Of a DNA stretch of 47,937 bases, positions 44,203-47,937 are shown in pieces. Origin of the DNA: Nocardia lijiangensis NBRC 108240 (GTDB taxonomy: Bacteria; Actinomycetota; Actinomycetes; Mycobacteriales; Mycobacteriaceae); assembly GCF_001613045.1 (NCBI RefSeq), contig NZ_BDBP01000082.1, positions 1-47,937 on the forward strand, given 5' to 3'. The notes beneath the pieces are model-generated. The model saw nothing but the letters and a program-made list of their open reading frames with translations, did not search any database and had not been told where the DNA came from. Every line of letters begins with the position of its first letter. Position 1 is the stretch's first letter. A program made the position numbers and the translations under genes.

Positions 44203-44513
44203 GCTTGCCTCCTCGGCAGGTGGGTCGGGCGCCGACATCGCCGAATTGCGATGACATCGTGATGCGACATTGCACCGGACCGACGGGCGAACCCACAGAC
44301 TTCCTGTTTCCGAATGTGATGACGTTGAACAGGACGTCGACCCACTTGGTATTCCAGGTATCCACAATTTTAGCTGATGTCAGTACTTCGCGAGCGAAAC
44401 TTTACGGAGGGGGTCCCTGTGCTCAGCCCGGTTTGCGAACGCTGAGACAGTGAGGCCGCCTGATTCCGGCCGGTCGGTGGCGCTGTATCGGCTTGCGGTG
44501 GGAGTGTGGGCTA
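44203..44513. other. AT-richer spacer upstream of the lipase gene
   Basis: A 311-nt spacer with segments such as ccacaattttagctgatgtc that are unusually AT-rich for this genome, probably carrying the divergent promoters of the small ORF and the lipase. A strong purine run (ggaggggg near 44405) precedes only a nine-codon frame, too short to call. No other feature seen. Confidence 0.45.
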
Positions 44514-45758
44514 GTGGCTACGAAGACGGCGTTCCGGTGCGCGAGCGGACCGCCGAGGCGGGTGTATCGGTCCTCGGTGGCGCTGCTGTCGGTGCTGGTC
44601 CTGCTGCTGGCCGGGCTGGTGGCGTGCGGTGCGCAGCACGAACGCGTCGCGGCGGCGCCCGGCGAGGTCGTCTCGGTGACGCCGGTGCTCGGCTCGACGA
44701 CGGAACAGACGGCCGACTACCTGAAGGACTGGGCGATTCAGACCCCGGTCCGCAACGGCATCGACGCCTACCGGGTCGTCTATCGCACCTCGGCACCTGA
44801 CGGCGCGGACACCACCGCCAGCGGCCTGGTGGTTCTTCCGCGCACCGAGGCGCGCAGACTGCCGGTCGTCAGCTACGCGCACGGCACGATCGTGCGCAAG
44901 GACGAAGCACCCTCGGCCGACGCCGAGACCGATCGCGCACGTACCGCCCTGTTCGCGGCCGTTGGCTACGCCGCGGTCGCCCCGGACTATCTCGGCCTCG
45001 GTGAGGGACCTGGCTCGCATCCCTACGCGCACGTGCCGACCGAGGCCAGTGCGTCGGCGGATCTGCTGCGCGCCGCGCGGATGGTCGCCGCGCGGGAGGG
45101 ACGCGAATTCGACGGCACGCTGCTGGTCACCGGGTTCTCCCAGGGCGGCCAGGCCGCGATGGCGCTGGCCGAGCGGGTGGCTGCCGCGCCGGACCTCGGA
45201 TTCACCCTGGCGGGCGTCGCGGCCGTGAGCGGTCCCTATGCCGTCCGCGAGGTTCAGGCGCCCGCCGCGTTGGACGGCCGGATCAGCCCGCGCGCCGCGG
45301 TGCTCTACATCGCCTACTGGCTCACCGCGATGAACCGGATCTATCGCCTCTACGACGAACCGGGCGAGGCATTCCAACCGCCCTACGCCGAACGCGTCGA
45401 GCAGCTTTTCGACGGTCGTCACGACATTCTCTCGGTGTCCACCGGGCTGCCTGCCACACCGAGGGAACTGCTGACCCCGCGCTTCCAGGCCCTCGCGCTC
45501 GACCCGACCGGTGAGGCGTTGCGCGCGATGACCGACAGCGACGGCGCCTGCGACTGGACGCCCCGCGCCCCCGTCCGGCTGTATGTCTCCTCCGACGACC
45601 GCGCCGTGCCCGCGGCGAACGCCGAGCGGTGCCATGCGGCGTTGGGCGGCGACCGGGCGAGCGTCGTCGATCTCGGGCCCGTCGACCACTCGGCCACCGT
45701 TCGTCTCGCGCTGCCCGGGATCCTCACGTGGTTCGGCGAGCTGACCCCCGCTCCGTGA
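44514..45758 (+). CDS. Secreted lipase/alpha-beta hydrolase lipoprotein
   Basis: A 414-residue protein. The start is GTG 44514, though nearby in-frame starts exist. An N-terminal export signal ends in a lipobox (LAGLVACG). The alpha/beta-hydrolase domain has the nucleophile Ser209 in GFSQGG, the region VVSYAHGTIVRKDEAPS near the oxyanion hole, YAAVAPDYLGLGEG, and the likely acid Asp in SSDDRAVPA and base His in GPVDHSAT. It resembles the secretory lipase (LIP) family of actinobacteria and fungi. It probably hydrolyses acyl esters outside the cell. Confidence 0.87.
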   Translation: MATKTAFRCASGPPRRVYRSSVALLSVLVLLLAGLVACGAQHERVAAAPGEVVSVTPVLGSTTEQTADYLKDWAIQTPVRNGIDAYRVVYRTSAPDGADTTASGLVVLPRTEARRLPVVSYAHGTIVRKDEAPSADAETDRARTALFAAVGYAAVAPDYLGLGEGPGSHPYAHVPTEASASADLLRAARMVAAREGREFDGTLLVTGFSQGGQAAMALAERVAAAPDLGFTLAGVAAVSGPYAVREVQAPAALDGRISPRAAVLYIAYWLTAMNRIYRLYDEPGEAFQPPYAERVEQLFDGRHDILSVSTGLPATPRELLTPRFQALALDPTGEALRAMTDSDGACDWTPRAPVRLYVSSDDRAVPAANAERCHAALGGDRASVVDLGPVDHSATVRLALPGILTWFGELTPAP

Positions 45759-45885
45759 CGCTCCGCGCGGCACCTCAAACCCCTTGCCGGGCAACGTCGC
45801 TGGTGAAAGCCGTGTGAGAGGCACGCGCGGCAATCATGGGTATTGTGGCCGTCAGGTCGGGGTCTTCGATAGGAGTGATTCACTG

Positions 45886-46305
45886 ATGAGTCAAAGGTTG
45901 ACGTTCGGCCTAGGCGTCGTGTCCGTCGTCGTGGCGGCGGCCGGAATACTGGCGCCGCAGGCGGTGGCGCAGGAGTTGGCGCCCGGCGTCTCGTGCGAGG
46001 GATTCAGCTGTCGCAATGACACCGACGACACCTACCGGGTGGAGTCCGTGGTGACGTGCTCGGACGGGGCGGGCCAGGCCACGGTCGTGACGTACGCGCG
46101 GCCGCAGGCCACGACCGACCTTCAATTCTCGTGCCCGTTCAAGACCTTTCCGGGCAAAATGGAGCAGCAGCCGCCGAGACTGAACCCGGACGGTCCGGGA
46201 TACGTCTACCCGCCGCCCACTCTGGGGCCGCCGGAGGTCAAGATGACCCGTCCGGTGCTGATCGAGCACCGCAGTGCCGAGATCGACAACAACCCGCCGC
46301 AGTAG
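45886..46305 (+). CDS. Small secreted protein, function unknown
   Basis: A 139-residue protein from ATG 45886, with taggag upstream. Residues 1-28 are a Sec signal peptide (LGVVSVVVAAAGILAPQAVA then QE). The mature part has four cysteines (VSCEGFSCRND, VTCSDG and FSCPFK), likely two disulfides, and a Pro-rich C terminus (PDGPGYVYPPPTLGPPEV). No family recognised; similar small disulfide-bonded exported proteins are common in Nocardia. Confidence 0.78.
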   Translation: MSQRLTFGLGVVSVVVAAAGILAPQAVAQELAPGVSCEGFSCRNDTDDTYRVESVVTCSDGAGQATVVTYARPQATTDLQFSCPFKTFPGKMEQQPPRLNPDGPGYVYPPPTLGPPEVKMTRPVLIEHRSAEIDNNPPQ

Positions 46306-46330
46306 CCGACGGGATCGGCGAGCTGATCGT

Positions 46331-46359
46331 GAGGCGGGGTGCGCTGAGCGCCCCACCTC
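46331..46359. terminator. Hairpin between convergent genes
   Basis: gaggcgggg (46331-46339) and ccccacctc (46351-46359) pair with one mismatch, and gcgc/gcgc inside can extend the stem. It sits between the secreted-protein gene and the RskA-like gene and could terminate both. Confidence 0.55.
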
Positions 46360-46362
46360 GGT

Positions 46363-46842
46363 TCAGGGGCGATTCGCACGGGCGATCGGCGTCGGAATCG
46401 ACTGCTCGAAGTCACCCGCGGGCGCAACGGTGACCGCCAAGGTGTCGGTCACCGGGAAGATCGCGCGCCGGTATCGGCCGCGCTGAGTGGCGGCGGCGAC
46501 GCCCGCCGCGATGGCGATCAGCAACGCCATCGTGGCGGCGAGCCAGTTCCGGCGCAACAGCCTCCGGGCGCGGCGGCGGGGAACGGCGTCTTCGAGCGCT
46601 CGCAGCAACCGGTGTTCCAGGCCGGCCGGCGGCGGCACAGCATCCAGAATGCTCAACGCCGCCAACGTTTCTCGCACCTGGCCGACCGTCACGTCGAACT
46701 CCGCGGCGCATGCCCGATCGGCGACCGCGCGCTTGCGTTCGATGCGTCGCCGCTCGACGTCGGTGACGGCGTGCATCGCATACGGGTAGGCGAGCTCGCG
46801 CAGGTCGGCGCCGGGGTGGTGCGGCCGATTGTTCGTCGTCAT
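46363..46842 (-). CDS. Truncated RskA-like anti-sigma factor
   Basis: A 159-residue protein starting at ATG 46842. Residues 12-70 match the RskA N-terminal sigma-binding part (LRELAYPYAMHAVTDVERRR and VRETLAALS), followed by one membrane helix at about 100-118 (WLAATMALLIAIAAGVAAA). Canonical RskA proteins then have an external domain of about 100 residues that is cleaved in signalling; here only about 40 residues remain (PVTDTLAVTVAPAGDFEQSI). There is no sigma factor gene beside it. Loss of the sensor could make it constitutive or leave it non-functional. Confidence 0.75.
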   Translation of the reverse strand: MTTNNRPHHPGADLRELAYPYAMHAVTDVERRRIERKRAVADRACAAEFDVTVGQVRETLAALSILDAVPPPAGLEHRLLRALEDAVPRRRARRLLRRNWLAATMALLIAIAAGVAAATQRGRYRRAIFPVTDTLAVTVAPAGDFEQSIPTPIARANRP

Positions 46843-46950
46843 CACTGTTCTGTACTTCCGTGGTTGCGAGCCGAGCCGGCCGCTGGCTGATGGGACGGTA
46901 TGGACTTCGGTGAGCTCCGCCGCGTGGATGGGCCTCCGGCCGGGAAATGT

Positions 46951-46983
46951 GTGAAATTTGTGCGTTTCACCTCGAGGTAGGGT
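46951..46983. promoter_or_regulatory. Inverted repeat and -10-like element upstream of the cutinase
   Basis: gtgaaa (46951-46956) and tttcac (46965-46970) form a 6-bp inverted repeat with 8 nt between, immediately before TAGGGT (46978-46983), a TANNNT-type -10. A repressor bound there would cover the promoter. Inferred. Confidence 0.35.
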
Positions 46984-47052
46984 CTTTCGCTGATGAAATG
47001 GGTTGGCGATTTTCGGGACTCGGCCGGGGCCGGTGCGGCAGGAGGTGCTCAG

Positions 47053-47937
47053 GTGAATCGATCCGACCGCGCCGCCACGGTCTTTGGCACGATGCGTGCG
47101 GCGTCGCTGCTGCTGATTTCGGCGATGATCGCGGTGGTCACCGGCGTCGTGCCGGGCGCGGCCGTCGCGCGTGCCGAGGCGGATCCGGGCTGTCCGGCGG
47201 TCGCAGGCGTCTTCCTGCCGGGAACCTGGGAGACGAATCCGTGGGCCGACGAGTCGGCGCCGGTGGGCATGCTGGCGCCGCTCGCCGCTGCGCTGGCGGT
47301 CGGCCTCGGCGACGCCTTCGCCTTCCGGTTCCCCGCCTACGAGGCCTCGGCATTCGATCGGATGCCCTACGGCGACAGCAAGGCGACCGGCGTCGAGGCA
47401 GCGTCGCGCGCAATCGCCGACTTCGGGCGTGACTGCCCCGCAACGAAATTCGTGCTCGCCGGGTACAGTCAGGGCGCCGACGCGATGGGTGACGTGGCCG
47501 CGACGATCGGCTGCACCGGCACGCCGGTCGCCGCGGACCGGGTGCTCGCGGTGGGGCTGATCGCCGACCCGCGCCAGGGCACCGGCGGCGCGACCCTGGT
47601 CGGCCCGCCCGTCCCGGGGCAGGGCATCGCGGGGCCGCGCCCGAGCGGCTTCTGCGCGGTGTCGGCCGTGACGGCCCAGATCTGCGCGACCAAGGACAGG
47701 TACTGCTCGACCGACGCGGCGACCCATCCGCTGCTCGCCTCCCTCGGACGCCTGCTCGCCCAGCCGATCGACGCCGACCCTGGGACCGCGAACGATTCGG
47801 CCACCGCCGCGCTGAACAGCATGCTCGCCTCCGACTTCGGCGACGTGCGGCTGGCGGAGCTGCCCGCCGCGATCGATCGTCTCGGCGGATACGGCGCGAC
47901 GGGGACGACCGCCACCGCCCGGCTCGCGGCCGCGGCG
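47053..47937 (+). CDS. Cutinase-family secreted esterase (cut by window end)
   Basis: 295 residues visible, with the 3' end beyond the window. The start is taken as GTG 47053, preceded 7 nt away by aggagg. An in-frame ATG at 46993, 9 nt after a -10-like element, could give a leaderless longer form. A signal peptide of about 40 residues (LLLISAMIAVVTGVVPGAAV) leads to the mature ADPGCPAVAGVFLPGTWETN. The nucleophile is Ser139 in LAGYSQGADAMG, the cutinase GYSQG box. Cysteine pairs are consistent with the family. It should hydrolyse esters of lipids or polyesters outside the cell. Confidence 0.88.
   Translation, partial: MNRSDRAATVFGTMRAASLLLISAMIAVVTGVVPGAAVARAEADPGCPAVAGVFLPGTWETNPWADESAPVGMLAPLAAALAVGLGDAFAFRFPAYEASAFDRMPYGDSKATGVEAASRAIADFGRDCPATKFVLAGYSQGADAMGDVAATIGCTGTPVAADRVLAVGLIADPRQGTGGATLVGPPVPGQGIAGPRPSGFCAVSAVTAQICATKDRYCSTDAATHPLLASLGRLLAQPIDADPGTANDSATAALNSMLASDFGDVRLAELPAAIDRLGGYGATGTTATARLAAAA

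Overview
The window is high-GC actinobacterial DNA of the Mycobacteriales. The best guess is Nocardia or a close relative. The main evidence is gene order. Positions 152-7802 and 12200-24517 follow the Mycobacterium tuberculosis order Rv1691-Rv1692-Rv1693-tlyA-nadK-recN-steA-mctB-pyrG-Rv1700-xerD-parA-scpA-scpB-rluB-cmk-der. A large carboxylic acid reductase, an RskA-like anti-sigma factor and a cutinase also fit this order. No tRNA, rRNA, insertion sequence, CRISPR array or prophage was seen.

Layout. (1) 1-7802: a strong terminator of an upstream gene (tyrS in M. tuberculosis), an RGG-like repeat protein with a TPR-like tail, about 1 kb of decayed repeats, then a tightly packed set of HAD phosphatase, small protein, tlyA, nadK and recN. 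(2) 7803-12199: a 4.4 kb block, mostly on the minus strand, that is absent between recN and steA in M. tuberculosis. It holds an SRPBCC protein, a small secreted protein, a LapA-like protein, an unusual adenosine/adenine deaminase homologue, an F420-type oxidoreductase and a lipoprotein. (3) 12200-24517: cell division, CTP synthesis and chromosome maintenance genes, many coupled by 1-4 nt stop/start overlaps. (4) 24518-33598: an AraC regulator with a broken duplicate of its own 5' end, a FAD oxidoreductase, small enzymes, and an acyl-ACP thioesterase followed by a carboxylic acid reductase, which could together turn acyl-ACP into fatty aldehyde. (5) 33666-39186 (minus): an organosulfur scavenging operon with an SsuABC-type transporter, a DszA/NtaA-type FMN monooxygenase and a TauD-type dioxygenase. 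(6) 39225-47937: envelope and secreted functions (glycoside hydrolase-like protein, polysaccharide deacetylase lipoprotein, lipase lipoprotein, secreted proteins, truncated RskA-like anti-sigma factor, cutinase) and an ANT(6)-like nucleotidyltransferase.

The most notable observation is in the sulfur operon. Two very short ORFs, at 39118-39014 and 34699-34592, encode peptides that align without gaps over 20 residues (12 identical, pattern PLIRRxxVDxMRx...CRR). One opens the operon. The other lies inside it and its stop codon overlaps the start of the dioxygenase gene. Both carry their single cysteine as the codon TGT before CGC-CG. They look like paired cysteine-sensing leader peptides, one at the operon entrance and one controlling a single internal gene.

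Other points of interest are the serially duplicated and decaying 3' end of the repeat protein, the deaminase homologue lacking the usual HAGE glutamate, the thioesterase-CAR pair, a truncated orphan anti-sigma factor, and several candidate leaderless starts.
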